Shown in pieces: positions 8,458-17,487 of a stretch of 64,000 nucleotides of DNA. Numbering within the stretch: position 1 is the first letter of the stretch; each line of letters starts with the position of its first letter. The stretch comes from Sporolactobacillus sp. Y61 (lineage in GTDB: Bacteria; Bacillota; Bacilli; Bacillales; Sporolactobacillaceae), in the NCBI RefSeq assembly GCF_040529185.1, contig NZ_CP159510.1, positions 2,108,001 through 2,172,000 of the forward strand. Direction: 5' to 3'. A program made the position numbers and the translations under genes. The notes beneath the pieces were generated by a model that saw only the letters and a program-made list of their open reading frames with translations, was not told where the DNA came from and did not search any database.

Positions 8458-9354
8458 ATGGATCTACTGACATTAAAGCTTATTCATATTGACCATTGCC
8501 GGGGCCTGGGAAGAAAAACAATTCGTGCCTTTTTAAAAATAGATCCGACCCTGCAGTTTCTCGATTGCTGTACAGTGAAAGATCTGACCGAAACTTTTCA
8601 TATGACCGGCCAGTATGCCGAATTATTTCTAAAAGATTTTCACCTGTTTCAACCTGATAAAACGGCACGTATCTACCTGGATCGCGGGATATCTGTCATT
8701 CCAGTGCACAGTCCGATGTATCCGCGTCTGTTGAAGAAGATATATGACCCGCCATTTCTCATCTATGCAAAAGGCAGGGTGGATCTGTTACAGGAGCAGC
8801 ATATGCTCAGTGTAGTCGGGACGCGACATCCTTCACATGAGGTGGTTCCGGTCATGAAGTGTCTGCTTCATCCGCTCATTGATCGTGGATGGACCATCGT
8901 CAGTGGTATGGCTCTGGGTGTAGACGGGATAGCGCATCGTCTGGCAATGAACGGAAAAACGATTGCGGTACTGGGATCCGGCATATGCTGTCCCTATCCG
9001 AGACAGCATATGCCGTTGTTTGCAGGCCTTTGTTCCAAACAACTGGTCCTTAGCGAATATCCCCCGTTTTCACCACCGGCACGATGGAGGTTCCCCGAAA
9101 GAAACCGTATCATCAGCGGCATGTCTCAGGGTACACTTGTTATCGAAGCCCGGGAAAAGAGTGGCTCATTAATTACGGCAGATCAGGCTCTGGAACAGGG
9201 GCGGGAAGTCTTTGCTGTTCCAGGGTCCATCTTAAATGATAACAGTAAGGGGACACACAGATTGATTCAGCAGGGGGCAAAGCTGGTGACAGAAACAGAA
9301 GATATTCTTGAAGAACTGCAAAATCTTTCCGGTACCGGCAAACAGGAATTGTAA
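8458..9354 (+). CDS. dprA: DNA processing protein DprA/Smf
   Basis: Single-strand DNA-binding RecA loader used in natural transformation. The 298-residue product has an N-terminal helical segment (about 1-65) and then the Rossmann-like DprA domain with LLKKIYDPPFLIYAKG, VVGTRHPS, IVSGMALGVDGIAHRLAM, TIAVLGSGICCPYPR, FPERNRIISGMSQGTLVIEA, GSLITADQALEQGREVFAVPGS and NKGTHRLIQQGA-like blocks. The start at 8458 is chosen because AAAAAGGTGA lies 6 bases upstream; the in-frame GTG at 8449 sits inside that site. Its place between sucD and topA is as in Bacillus. Confidence 0.96.
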   Translation: MDLLTLKLIHIDHCRGLGRKTIRAFLKIDPTLQFLDCCTVKDLTETFHMTGQYAELFLKDFHLFQPDKTARIYLDRGISVIPVHSPMYPRLLKKIYDPPFLIYAKGRVDLLQEQHMLSVVGTRHPSHEVVPVMKCLLHPLIDRGWTIVSGMALGVDGIAHRLAMNGKTIAVLGSGICCPYPRQHMPLFAGLCSKQLVLSEYPPFSPPARWRFPERNRIISGMSQGTLVIEAREKSGSLITADQALEQGREVFAVPGSILNDNSKGTHRLIQQGAKLVTETEDILEELQNLSGTGKQEL

Positions 9355-9432
9355 GACCTGAAATACCGTATTTTACAACCGTATTTTACAATTGAAAAAT
9401 ATTTTTTTTGAATGGAATCTTTTGCTTCAAGT

Positions 9433-9461
9433 TTGACAAAGCTTACATCAATAATTAATAT
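9433..9461 (+). promoter_or_regulatory. sigma-A promoter for topA
   Basis: A perfect TTGACA at 9433-9438, a 17-base spacer and TAATAT at 9456-9461, 41 bases before the topA start. The upstream bases are A/T rich. Confidence 0.75.
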
Positions 9462-9502
9462 AAGTGAAGATTTGAATATTATCAGAAAGGGGGAGAAACA
9501 AC

Positions 9503-11590
9503 ATGAGTGATTACTTAGTTATTGTAGAATCTCCCGCTAAAGCAAAAACCATTAAACGCTATCTTGGATCAAAATATCAGGTGAAAGCATCCATGGGGCA
9601 TGTCCGTGATTTGCCGAAAAGCCAGATGGGTATTGACGTGACCGATCATTATAAACCGAGATACATTACCATACGCGGTAAGGGTCCTGTGCTGAAAGAT
9701 CTTAAAAGTGCAGCCCGGAAAGCAAAAAAAGTATATCTTGCAGCGGACCCCGATCGAGAAGGTGAAGCTATTGCCTGGCATCTTGCGCACAGTCTTGACA
9801 TTGATGATCGGTCGGACTGCAGGGTCGTATTTAATGAAATTACAAAACCGGCGATTAAAAAAGCCTTTAAGCAGCCAAGAAAAATTAATATGAATCTGGT
9901 CGACGCGCAGCAGGCACGTCGCGTATTAGACAGGCTGGTGGGGTACAATATCAGTCCGCTTCTCTGGAAAAAGGTGAAGAAAGGTCTGAGTGCCGGTCGT
10001 GTTCAGTCGGTTGCGCTGCGAATGATTGTGGAACGTGAAAAAGAAATTAAAGCTTTTGTTCCTGAAGAATACTGGTCGATCACTGGGCGGTTTCGAACAG
10101 GTGAAGAAACGTTCACCGCTGATTTCTTTGGCCTTGATGGTCACAAACACGCTTTAAAGAAAAAAGAGGACGTGGAAGAAGTCCTTTCAAAACTGAAAAA
10201 TGATCAGTTTTCAGTCACGAATGTTCAAAAAAAGGAACGACTCAGATTTCCAATTGCGCCTTTCACGACGTCCTCTCTTCAGCAGGAAGCGGCACGGAAA
10301 TTGAACTTCCGTGCCCGAAAAACGATGATGATCGCTCAGCAGCTCTATGAAGGTATTGCCCTTGGAAGACAGGGGAACGTCGGACTGATTACGTATATGA
10401 GAACAGACTCAACCCGCATCTCTGATGTCGCGAAATCAGAGGCCAAAGAATTCATAGTGCAGCATTATGGTGAAAAGTATATCAGTAATTTACATGCCAG
10501 AAGAAAGAAGTCCGAGAATGTTCAGGATGCTCACGAGGGCGTCCGGCCTACGTCGGTACTCAGGCAGCCGGGTGAAATGAAGGAATTTTTGAGCCGTGAT
10601 CAGTTCAGATTATATAAGCTGATCTGGGAACGCTTTGTGGCCAGTCAGATGGCACCTGCTGTCCTGGATACGGTACGGGCCGATCTGGAGCAGAATGGTG
10701 TAACCTATCGCGCCACAGGGTCAAAAGTGAAGTTCCAGGGGTTTATGAAAGTATATATTGAGAGCAGTGACGATAAGAAAAAAAATGAAAAAGAATCAAA
10801 ATCCAATCGCTTTCTGCCGGAACTCAAAGATGGGATGACGGTTGTTAAAGAAAATAATGAGCCAAAACAGCATTTTACTCAGCCGCCTCCGCGCTATTCT
10901 GAAGCCTCACTTGTACGCAAGATGGAAGAAATCGGGATTGGCAGACCGTCAACCTATGCACCAACGATTGACACGATTCAGAGACGTAACTATGTGACGA
11001 TGGAGGCCAAACGCTTTGTCCCGACAGAACTTGGCCTGATCGTTCTGAAACTGATTGTTGAATTTTTTCCTGAAGTCATTAATATTGATTTTACTGCTCA
11101 GATGGAGACCAGTCTGGACGAGGTCGAAGAAGGCAAAAAAAACTGGATTGCAACCGTCGACAGTTTTTATCAGGAATTTTCAAAAAGACTGTCTACCGCT
11201 GAAAAAGAAATGCAGTCGGTCACAATCAAAGATGAACCTTCCGGCATTATGTGCGAAAAATGCGGACATGAAATGGTCTATAAAATGGGTCGTTTCGGAA
11301 AGTTTCTGGCCTGTTCCAACTTCCCGGCCTGCCGGAACACGAAGCCGATATTAAAAAAGACAGGGGTTACCTGCCCGAAATGCGGCAAAGGTGAAGTCGT
11401 CGAGCGCAGAAGTAAAAAAAGGAGAATTTTCTATGGGTGCGACCGTTATCCGGCATGCGATTTTGTATCATGGGATAAGCCGATTCAGAGAAACTGTCCG
11501 AAATGCGGATCGTACCTGATTGAAAAAAAATCAAAAAACAGTAAAAGAGTGCAATGTCCAAAATGTGATTATCAGGAAGAAACGCAATAA
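9503..11590 (+). CDS. topA: DNA topoisomerase I
   Basis: Type IA topoisomerase that relaxes negative supercoils. The 695-residue length is typical. The TOPRIM domain is at the N-terminus ([17 protein letters not shown], with the acidic [12 protein letters not shown]). The catalytic tyrosine lies in [14 protein letters not shown] near residue 298. Three C-terminal cysteine-rich zinc ribbons begin [16 protein letters not shown] and [19 protein letters not shown] precedes the ATG. It has its own promoter and is followed closely by trmFO. Confidence 0.98.
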   Translation: MSDYLVIVESPAKAKTIKRYLGSKYQVKASMGHVRDLPKSQMGIDVTDHYKPRYITIRGKGPVLKDLKSAARKAKKVYLAADPDREGEAIAWHLAHSLDIDDRSDCRVVFNEITKPAIKKAFKQPRKINMNLVDAQQARRVLDRLVGYNISPLLWKKVKKGLSAGRVQSVALRMIVEREKEIKAFVPEEYWSITGRFRTGEETFTADFFGLDGHKHALKKKEDVEEVLSKLKNDQFSVTNVQKKERLRFPIAPFTTSSLQQEAARKLNFRARKTMMIAQQLYEGIALGRQGNVGLITYMRTDSTRISDVAKSEAKEFIVQHYGEKYISNLHARRKKSENVQDAHEGVRPTSVLRQPGEMKEFLSRDQFRLYKLIWERFVASQMAPAVLDTVRADLEQNGVTYRATGSKVKFQGFMKVYIESSDDKKKNEKESKSNRFLPELKDGMTVVKENNEPKQHFTQPPPRYSEASLVRKMEEIGIGRPSTYAPTIDTIQRRNYVTMEAKRFVPTELGLIVLKLIVEFFPEVINIDFTAQMETSLDEVEEGKKNWIATVDSFYQEFSKRLSTAEKEMQSVTIKDEPSGIMCEKCGHEMVYKMGRFGKFLACSNFPACRNTKPILKKTGVTCPKCGKGEVVERRSKKRRIFYGCDRYPACDFVSWDKPIQRNCPKCGSYLIEKKSKNSKRVQCPKCDYQEETQ

Positions 11591-11646
11591 ACGGTATTAG
11601 AGCTACGGGGTGACAGGATGGAGCAAAGGAAAGTGAGGGAAAACAG

Positions 11647-12954
11647 ATGACGGAAAGGTCGGTTACCGTGATCGGTGCTGGTCTTGCGGGCAGTGAAGCC
11701 GCCTGGCAAATCGCCAGACGAGGTATTCCGGTGACACTTTATGAAATGAGACCGAAGAAATTCACACCGGCCCACCATACGGATCAGTTTGCAGAGCTTG
11801 TCTGCACGAATTCTCTGCGCTCCAATTCACTGACCAATGCAGTGGGTATATTAAAGGAAGAAATGCGCAGACTGGATTCGCTGATCATCAAAGCTGCAGA
11901 TACAGCCAGTGTCCCTGCAGGAGGAGCACTGGCTGTTGACCGCCATGATTTTTCAGCAAAGGTCACAGAAACACTTAAAAATATGCCATTAATCCGCGTG
12001 GTGCATGAAGATGTGACCACCCTTCCCGATGGGATTACTGTTGTCGCGACAGGGCCGCTCACATCTGATGGTTTATCCCGGTCGCTGAAAAAAATGACCG
12101 GTGAAGATTATCTTTATTTTTATGATGCCGCAGCGCCGATCATCTCGGCAGAAAGTATTGATCGCAGCCGTGTATACTTAAAATCGCGTTATGATAAGGG
12201 CGAAGCAGCGTATTTAAATTGTCCGATGACAAAAGAGGAATTTTATCGTTTTTACGATGCACTGATTCACGCTGAGACGGCCCCTGTAAAAGCTTTTGAA
12301 AAAGAACACTATTTTAACGGCTGTATGCCGGTTGAAATTATGGCCAGACAGGGGGCAAAAACGTTACTGTTCGGACCACTGAAACCTGTTGGACTGGAGC
12401 ATCCGGAAACGGGAGAAAGGCCCTACGCCGTTGTTCAGCTCAGACAGGATAATTCAGCCGGGACCCTCTTTAATATGGTTGGTTTTCAAACCCATTTGAA
12501 ATGGGGGGCACAGAAAGAAGTCTTTCGTCTGATACCCGGTCTGGAACGGGCGGAGATTGTCCGTTATGGTGTGATGCACCGAAATACCTTTCTCAATTCT
12601 CCTGAGCTGCTCAGACCGACCTATCAGACCAGAGTAAGGGAGAATCTGTTCTTTGCCGGACAAATGACCGGAGTTGAAGGCTATGTTGAATCAGCTGCCT
12701 CCGGATTGATTGCCGGAATCAATGCTGCACGTTATTTTTCAGAAAAATCATGTCTTGTCTTTTCTGAGGAGTCGATTATCGGCAGTATGGCGCATTATAT
12801 TACATCGGCTGATCCAAAGCACTTTCAGCCGATGAATGCCAACTTTGGTCTGTTGCCGCCCTTACAGGAGCGAGTAAAGGATAAAAAAGAGCGGGCAGCC
12901 GACTATGCGACGCGGGCTCTGAATACAATTCAGAATCTTGTTATAAAACTGTAA
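11647..12954 (+). CDS. trmFO: methylenetetrahydrofolate-tRNA-(uracil-5-)-methyltransferase TrmFO
   Basis: Folate- and FAD-dependent enzyme that makes m5U54 (ribothymidine) in the tRNA T-loop. The 435-residue product has the N-terminal dinucleotide-binding motif [19 protein letters not shown], the [24 protein letters not shown] block, [13 protein letters not shown] and the C-terminal [19 protein letters not shown]. It follows topA by 56 bases and is probably cotranscribed. In B. subtilis the recombinase gene codV/xerC comes next; here it is missing. Confidence 0.97.
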   Translation: MTERSVTVIGAGLAGSEAAWQIARRGIPVTLYEMRPKKFTPAHHTDQFAELVCTNSLRSNSLTNAVGILKEEMRRLDSLIIKAADTASVPAGGALAVDRHDFSAKVTETLKNMPLIRVVHEDVTTLPDGITVVATGPLTSDGLSRSLKKMTGEDYLYFYDAAAPIISAESIDRSRVYLKSRYDKGEAAYLNCPMTKEEFYRFYDALIHAETAPVKAFEKEHYFNGCMPVEIMARQGAKTLLFGPLKPVGLEHPETGERPYAVVQLRQDNSAGTLFNMVGFQTHLKWGAQKEVFRLIPGLERAEIVRYGVMHRNTFLNSPELLRPTYQTRVRENLFFAGQMTGVEGYVESAASGLIAGINAARYFSEKSCLVFSEESIIGSMAHYITSADPKHFQPMNANFGLLPPLQERVKDKKERAADYATRALNTIQNLVIKL

Positions 12955-13034
12955 ATTGTGTTGCTTATTCTGATAACATGTGCTACCATGTAATGGCAGG
13001 AAGCCGTGTGTTCAGATCTTCCTATTATAAATGA

Positions 13035-13064
13035 TTGATCGACACGCTCGTTAATCATTATCAT
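13035..13064 (+). promoter_or_regulatory. weak candidate promoter for hslVU
   Basis: TTGATC at 13035-13040, an 18-base spacer and TATCAT at 13059-13064 lie in the 218-base gap between trmFO and hslV. The same stretch holds an imperfect inverted repeat (ATGATT/AATCAT). No other gene is visible in the gap. Confidence 0.3.
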
Positions 13065-13172
13065 ATATAGATTTGAAACAATGATTCACAAATAGCCTTA
13101 ATTCGGGGCTTTTTCACGCATTTGTGGAAAGGGCTTTCGAGCTTGATACATCGCTGAAGAGGGAGGTTGATT

Positions 13173-13715
13173 ATGGGCGTCTTCCACGCTACCACGATAT
13201 TTGCCATTCGACATAAAGGCCACAGTGCGATGGCAGGTGACGGGCAGGTCACGCTGGGCCAGTCGGTCATTATGAAGACGTCGGCTCGAAAAGTCCGCAG
13301 ACTCTTCCATGGCCGGGTCATTTCCGGCTTTGCCGGTTCGGTTGCCGATGCTTTCACCCTGTTTGAAAAATTTGAAGGCCGCCTGGAAGAGTATAACGGC
13401 AATCTTCAGCGCTCTGCAGTTGAACTGGCAAAGGAATGGCGGGGAGATAAAATGCTTCGCCAGCTGGAAGCCATGCTGATTGTGATGGACCGGGATAATC
13501 TCTTGCTTGTCTCAGGAACAGGAGAAGTGATCGAACCGGATGACGGGATGCTAGCCATCGGGTCAGGCGGAAATTATGCACTTGCTGCCGGCAGAGCACT
13601 TAAAAGCTGGGGATCGCCTGAACTGACCGCAAGGGACATTGCTGTGAGAGCTCTGAATATCGCCAGTGGAATCTGCGTCTATACCAATGATCACATTATT
13701 GTTGAGGAACTGTGA
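13173..13715 (+). CDS. hslV: HslV/ClpQ peptidase subunit
   Basis: Proteasome-like peptidase of the two-component HslUV (CodWX) protease. The 180-residue sequence has [52 protein letters not shown] and [16 protein letters not shown]. The ATG at 13173 follows GGGAGG by 6 bases. The mature nucleophile of most HslV is the first threonine of the ATTI motif. B. subtilis CodW instead exposes an N-terminal serine ahead of it; here residue 2 is glycine, so that serine is absent. It is followed by hslU. Confidence 0.95.
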   Translation: MGVFHATTIFAIRHKGHSAMAGDGQVTLGQSVIMKTSARKVRRLFHGRVISGFAGSVADAFTLFEKFEGRLEEYNGNLQRSAVELAKEWRGDKMLRQLEAMLIVMDRDNLLLVSGTGEVIEPDDGMLAIGSGGNYALAAGRALKSWGSPELTARDIAVRALNIASGICVYTNDHIIVEEL

Positions 13716-13748
13716 TCCCTATAAATTCGAGCAGTGTGAGGTGTAAAA

Positions 13749-15154
13749 ATGGCGGCTTCACTTACTCCCAGGCAAATTGTTGAACAATTGGATCGATTCA
13801 TAATTGGTCAGAAAGAGGCCAAAAGATCTGTGGCTATTGCTCTGCGTAATCGCTATCGACGGAGTCTGCTTGATAAAAAAGTTCGTGAAGAGATTGTTCC
13901 GAAAAATATTCTGCTGATTGGGCCGACTGGCGTCGGGAAAACCGAGATTGCCCGGAGAATGGCAAAGATTGTGCATGCTCCCTTTGTCAAATTTGAGGCG
14001 ACTAAATTTACAGAAATCGGTTATGTGGGCCGCGATGTTGAATCCATGGTCCGTGATTTGGTTGAGACATCTGTCAGAATGGTCAAAGAAGAACAGATGC
14101 AGCAGGTAGAATCAAAAGCAGCTGTTTTGGCAGAGAAAAAACTGGTTAACCTGCTTGTACCGGGTGATAAAAAAGAGGATCAGGCAAAAAATCCTTTTGA
14201 ATTACTTTTCGGGAACCAGAACAGCCAGAACGCGGGCAGGACCGGAAAACGGACGACGATGTGGATTCTTCCATTCGGAGTAAGCGCCAGCAAACGGAAA
14301 AACTGCTGCAACTTGGTGAGCTGGAAGATCATGTCGTGACCATCGAAGTGGAAGAACAGACAAAAAATCAATTGATTCATTTGTTTCAGGACAGCGGTAT
14401 GGAGCAAATTGGGTCAAATCTGCAGAATCTTCTGGGGAATCTCAGCCCTGGAAAAACAAAGAAGCGCAGGGTGAAAGTCAGTGATGCAAGAAAATTGCTG
14501 ACACGTGAAGAAGCAAGAAACCTGATCGATATGGATCAGGTGATAAGTGACGCTGTCGTACGGGCAGAACAGTCAGGGATCATATTCATCGATGAGATTG
14601 ATAAGATCACAGGTAAAGACGGGCAATCCGGAGAAATATCCAGAGAAGGAGTACAAAGAGATATTCTGCCCATCGTTGAAGGGTCAACGGTGATGACAAA
14701 ATATGGACCTGTAAAAACAGATTATGTGCTGTTTATTGCCGCCGGAGCTTTTCACCTGTCCAGACCTTCTGATCTGATCCCTGAACTTCAGGGACGGTTC
14801 CCCATTCGGGTTGAGTTAAAGAGTCTGTCTATTGAGGATTTTATGAAGATTCTGGTACAGCCGAACAATGCCCTGATTAAACAGTATCAGGCACTGCTTC
14901 AGACAGAAGGTATATCTGTTCAATTTTCTGGCGAGGCTATCCATAAATTGGCAAGGATTGCATATACAGTCAATCAGGAAACGGATAATATTGGTGCCAG
15001 AAGATTACATACGATACTGGAAAAACTTCTGGAGGATCTATCTTTTGAAGCACCGGATATTTCACTCAAAGAAGTCATGATTACGCCGGAGTATGTGGAT
15101 GAAAAACTGTCAAAGATTGTTAAAAACAGAGATCTCAGTCAATTTATTTTATAA
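13749..15154 (+). CDS. hslU: HslU/ClpY ATPase subunit, interrupted by a one-base frameshift
   Basis: AAA+ unfoldase partner of HslV. The first frame carries [25 protein letters not shown], Walker [10 protein letters not shown] near residue 58 and [16 protein letters not shown], up to NPFELLFG. The I-domain continuation ([20 protein letters not shown]), Walker [12 protein letters not shown] and the sensor regions lie in the +2 frame. One missing base between about 14205 and 14260 explains the break. Repair gives about 468 residues, the normal length. As read, fragments 13749-14339 and 14261-15154 would be called. A sequencing error is more likely than decay because both halves are otherwise intact. 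Confidence 0.9.
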
Positions 15155-15185
15155 ATTAATTTAACTGTACATTCAGGAGGAATAG

Positions 15186-15965
15186 ATGATGACCTTATTG
15201 GAGAAAACAAGAAAAATTAATCACCTGTTGCAGGGAACTAAAACACAGGTGGACTTCAACGAAATGGCAAAGACCCTGCGGGATGTCATTCAGACCAATA
15301 CATTTGTTGTCAGCAGGCGCGGGAAGATTCTTGGATTATCATTGAAACTTGAATTTGAGAATGAACGGATCAGGAAGATGTTTGAAAGCAGGCAATTTCC
15401 CGAGACCTACACGAGAAATCTGTTCAGTGTGATGCAGACTTCCCCTAATCTGGATATAAACAGTGAGTTCAGTATATTTCCGGATGAAAATAAAGATTTG
15501 TTTGTTAATGGTTTAACGACCGTTGTTCCAATTGTCGGAGGAGGGGAACGGTTAGGTACACTGATCCTGTCCCGACTGAATGAAACGTTTACAGATGAAG
15601 ATCTGATTCTTGCGGAATATGGCGCGACCGTAGTCGGTATGGAGATTCTTCGTGAGAAAACCGACGAGGTTGAGGAAGAAGCGCGCGAGAAAGCGATCGT
15701 TCAAATGGCAATCGGTTCTCTTTCATACAGTGAACTGGAAGCGATAGAACATATTTTTGAAGAACTTGATGGCAAAGAGGGTCTGCTTGTTGCAAGCAAA
15801 ATAGCGGATCGCGTAGGTATTACACGTTCTGTGATTGTTAACGCGCTCAGGAAACTGGAAAGTGCAGGTGTTATTGAATCCAGATCACTGGGAATGAAAG
15901 GGACATACATCAAAGTGCTTAATGATAAGTTTTTGGTTGAACTCAATCGTATTAAAGGCGAATAA
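15186..15965 (+). CDS. codY: GTP/branched-chain amino acid-sensing global regulator CodY
   Basis: Global repressor of nutrient-limitation genes, activated by isoleucine/valine and GTP. The 259-residue product has the N-terminal GAF domain starting [14 protein letters not shown] and the C-terminal winged helix with [32 protein letters not shown], the conserved DNA-binding segment. CAGGAGG lies 5 bases before the ATG at 15186; the ATG at 15189 is equally plausible. It is followed by a strong terminator and then the flagellar operon promoter region. Confidence 0.97.
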   Translation: MMTLLEKTRKINHLLQGTKTQVDFNEMAKTLRDVIQTNTFVVSRRGKILGLSLKLEFENERIRKMFESRQFPETYTRNLFSVMQTSPNLDINSEFSIFPDENKDLFVNGLTTVVPIVGGGERLGTLILSRLNETFTDEDLILAEYGATVVGMEILREKTDEVEEEAREKAIVQMAIGSLSYSELEAIEHIFEELDGKEGLLVASKIADRVGITRSVIVNALRKLESAGVIESRSLGMKGTYIKVLNDKFLVELNRIKGE

Positions 15966-15982
15966 GTCCAGATATACTTCAG

Positions 15983-16024
15983 GCTCCGGGTGATCGTTCT
16001 TTCACCCGGAGCTTTATTATTTTG
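15983..16024 (+). terminator. intrinsic terminator after codY
   Basis: A perfect 11-bp stem (15983-15993 with 16002-16012) and an 8-base loop are followed by tttattatttt. It isolates codY transcription from the fla/che operon. Confidence 0.85.
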
Positions 16025-16224
16025 TTGAAAAAAATTCAAAATAAAATAGATCATAAGAAATGATACATTTTAAATGGATTTTCTCCTCAATTTTCTTTTG
16101 GCTTATTCAGCCAGAGGCAGAGTATATCCGAAAATAATAAATACAGCGTTTACATATTGATTGACTTTCTCAATTATCCCCAAAATATGAAACTAAAGAC
16201 TCACGCCTATGGTACCAGGATAGT

Positions 16225-16250
16225 TAAATTTTGTCGAGAATTGCAGATAT
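16225..16250 (+). promoter_or_regulatory. sigma-D-type promoter of the fla/che operon
   Basis: TAAA at 16225-16228, a 14-base spacer and GCAGATAT at 16243-16250 match the sigma-D consensus TAAA-N15-GCCGATAT at 11 of 12 bases. sigD itself is encoded near the end of this operon, which would give positive feedback, as known for B. subtilis. Confidence 0.65.
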
Positions 16251-16253
16251 TTG

Positions 16254-16281
16254 TAGACATTAAGTCGAAAATTGATAAAAT
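16254..16281 (+). promoter_or_regulatory. sigma-A-type promoter of the fla/che operon
   Basis: TAGACA at 16254-16259 and TAAAAT at 16276-16281 with a 16-base spacer lie 32 bases before flgB. The layout, with a sigma-A and a sigma-D promoter side by side, resembles that of B. subtilis. Confidence 0.45.
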
Positions 16282-16313
16282 GAATATATTGGTATTTGGA
16301 AAGGTCGTGTGAA

Positions 16314-16697
16314 ATGATGTTCAATGATTACCCGATAAATACGATTCAGCTGGCCATGAACAGATCTTTTGCGCAGCAGAATCTCATTGCACAGAACATT
16401 GCCAATGTTGATACACCCGGCTACAAAGCAAAAAAAGTGGCGTTTGATTCGCTGCTAGGCGACCAACTTCAGGCATATCGAACCCGTCCGGGGCACATAT
16501 CTTTTTCCGGTTCAGATCCGAAGGGATATCATACAGAAATGGATACATATGGTACGATACAGGATAACGGCAATAATGTAGATATCGATCATGAGATGTC
16601 AGAACTTGCCAGAAACCAGCTGCTTTATCAGACACTTTCACAGTCAGCGGCTGATCAATTTAAAAAATTCAATATTGTACTGGGAGGCAATGCGTAA
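16314..16697 (+). CDS. flgB: flagellar basal-body proximal rod protein FlgB
   Basis: Proximal rod subunit exported by the flagellar type III system. The 127-residue product has the rod/hook N-terminal motif QQNLIAQNIANVDTPGYKAKKV and the C-terminal helix MSELARNQLLYQTLSQSAADQFKKFN. The start is set by AAAGGTCG upstream of tandem ATGs at 16314 and 16317. It is the first gene of the fla/che operon and overlaps flgC by one base. Confidence 0.96.
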   Translation: MMFNDYPINTIQLAMNRSFAQQNLIAQNIANVDTPGYKAKKVAFDSLLGDQLQAYRTRPGHISFSGSDPKGYHTEMDTYGTIQDNGNNVDIDHEMSELARNQLLYQTLSQSAADQFKKFNIVLGGNA

Positions 16698-17146
16698 TGG
16701 GTATGTTCAGCAGTATGGATGTCGCCGCATCCGGGTTAACGGCCCAGCGATTTCGTATGGACACTGTTTCCTCAAATATTGCCAATGCGGATACGACACG
16801 TGAACGGTTGGTTAACGGAGTATGGCAGCCTTACAGACGTAAAATGGTACATATTAAAACCATCGATTCTTCTTTTCAATCCGCATTCCGACAGGCTCTG
16901 GGATCTTCTGCCGGTGGAGTAGAAGTTTCTCATGTTACGGAAGACCCGTCACCTTTTCCCCAGAAGTATGATCCGGCTGATCCGGATGCGGACGCAAACG
17001 GCTTTGTCAGACAGCCCAATGTTGATCCTCTGAGAGAAATGGTGGATCTGATGGAGGCAAACCGTTCTTATGATGCGGGTGTAACGGTCATGAATGCAAG
17101 TAAGAGCATGCTGTCCAGAGCTTTGGATATCGGGAGGCAGGGATAA
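16697..17146 (+). CDS. flgC: flagellar basal-body rod protein FlgC
   Basis: Proximal rod subunit of 149 residues. The N-terminus MFSSMDVAASGLTAQRFRMD with the SSNIANADTTR motif and the C-terminal VDPLREMVDLMEANRSYDAGVTVMN are family signatures. ATG overlaps the flgB stop (TAATG), so translation is probably coupled. Confidence 0.97.
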   Translation: MGMFSSMDVAASGLTAQRFRMDTVSSNIANADTTRERLVNGVWQPYRRKMVHIKTIDSSFQSAFRQALGSSAGGVEVSHVTEDPSPFPQKYDPADPDADANGFVRQPNVDPLREMVDLMEANRSYDAGVTVMNASKSMLSRALDIGRQG

Positions 17147-17148
17147 TC

Positions 17149-17451
17149 ATGGAAATCACACCGGTAAATCTGGTAAACTCTGCTGAGAAAGCTGCAGCTT
17201 CTAAGCCGAACAGTGCCGCTTCTTTTCAACAATCATTTGCCTCCTCTCTGAAAGATGCTCTGAATTCAGTCAATGAATCCGAGCAGACAGCAAATCATAT
17301 GGTGACAGATCTGGCAAGGGGTGCGGGTACGGAAGACTTACATACAGTAATGATTGCGATGCAGAAAGCAGATATTCTGCTACGGACGACTGTTCAGGTC
17401 CGCGACCGGGTGATCGGCGCCTATCAGGAAATCATGAGAATGCAAATTTAA
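17149..17451 (+). CDS. fliE: flagellar hook-basal body protein FliE
   Basis: The 100-residue junction protein linking the MS ring to the rod. The C-terminal half with DLHTVMIAMQKADILLRTTV and VRDRVIGAYQEIMRMQI is diagnostic. It starts 2 bases after the flgC stop. Confidence 0.96.
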   Translation: MEITPVNLVNSAEKAAASKPNSAASFQQSFASSLKDALNSVNESEQTANHMVTDLARGAGTEDLHTVMIAMQKADILLRTTVQVRDRVIGAYQEIMRMQI

Positions 17452-17487
17452 CGACGATCACGCAGCTCTTTACGGGGGACTTGACGG

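Larger units (their letters stand above)
16025..16313 (+). other. regulatory region upstream of the fla/che operon
   Basis: A/T-rich, non-coding stretch between the codY terminator and flgB. It contains the sigma-D-type and sigma-A-type promoter candidates listed separately, a TTGACT near 16162 without a good partner, and two imperfect CodY-box-like stretches ending in GAGAATT (16228-16242) and GAAAATT (about 16259-16273). No small gene is visible. Confidence 0.6.
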
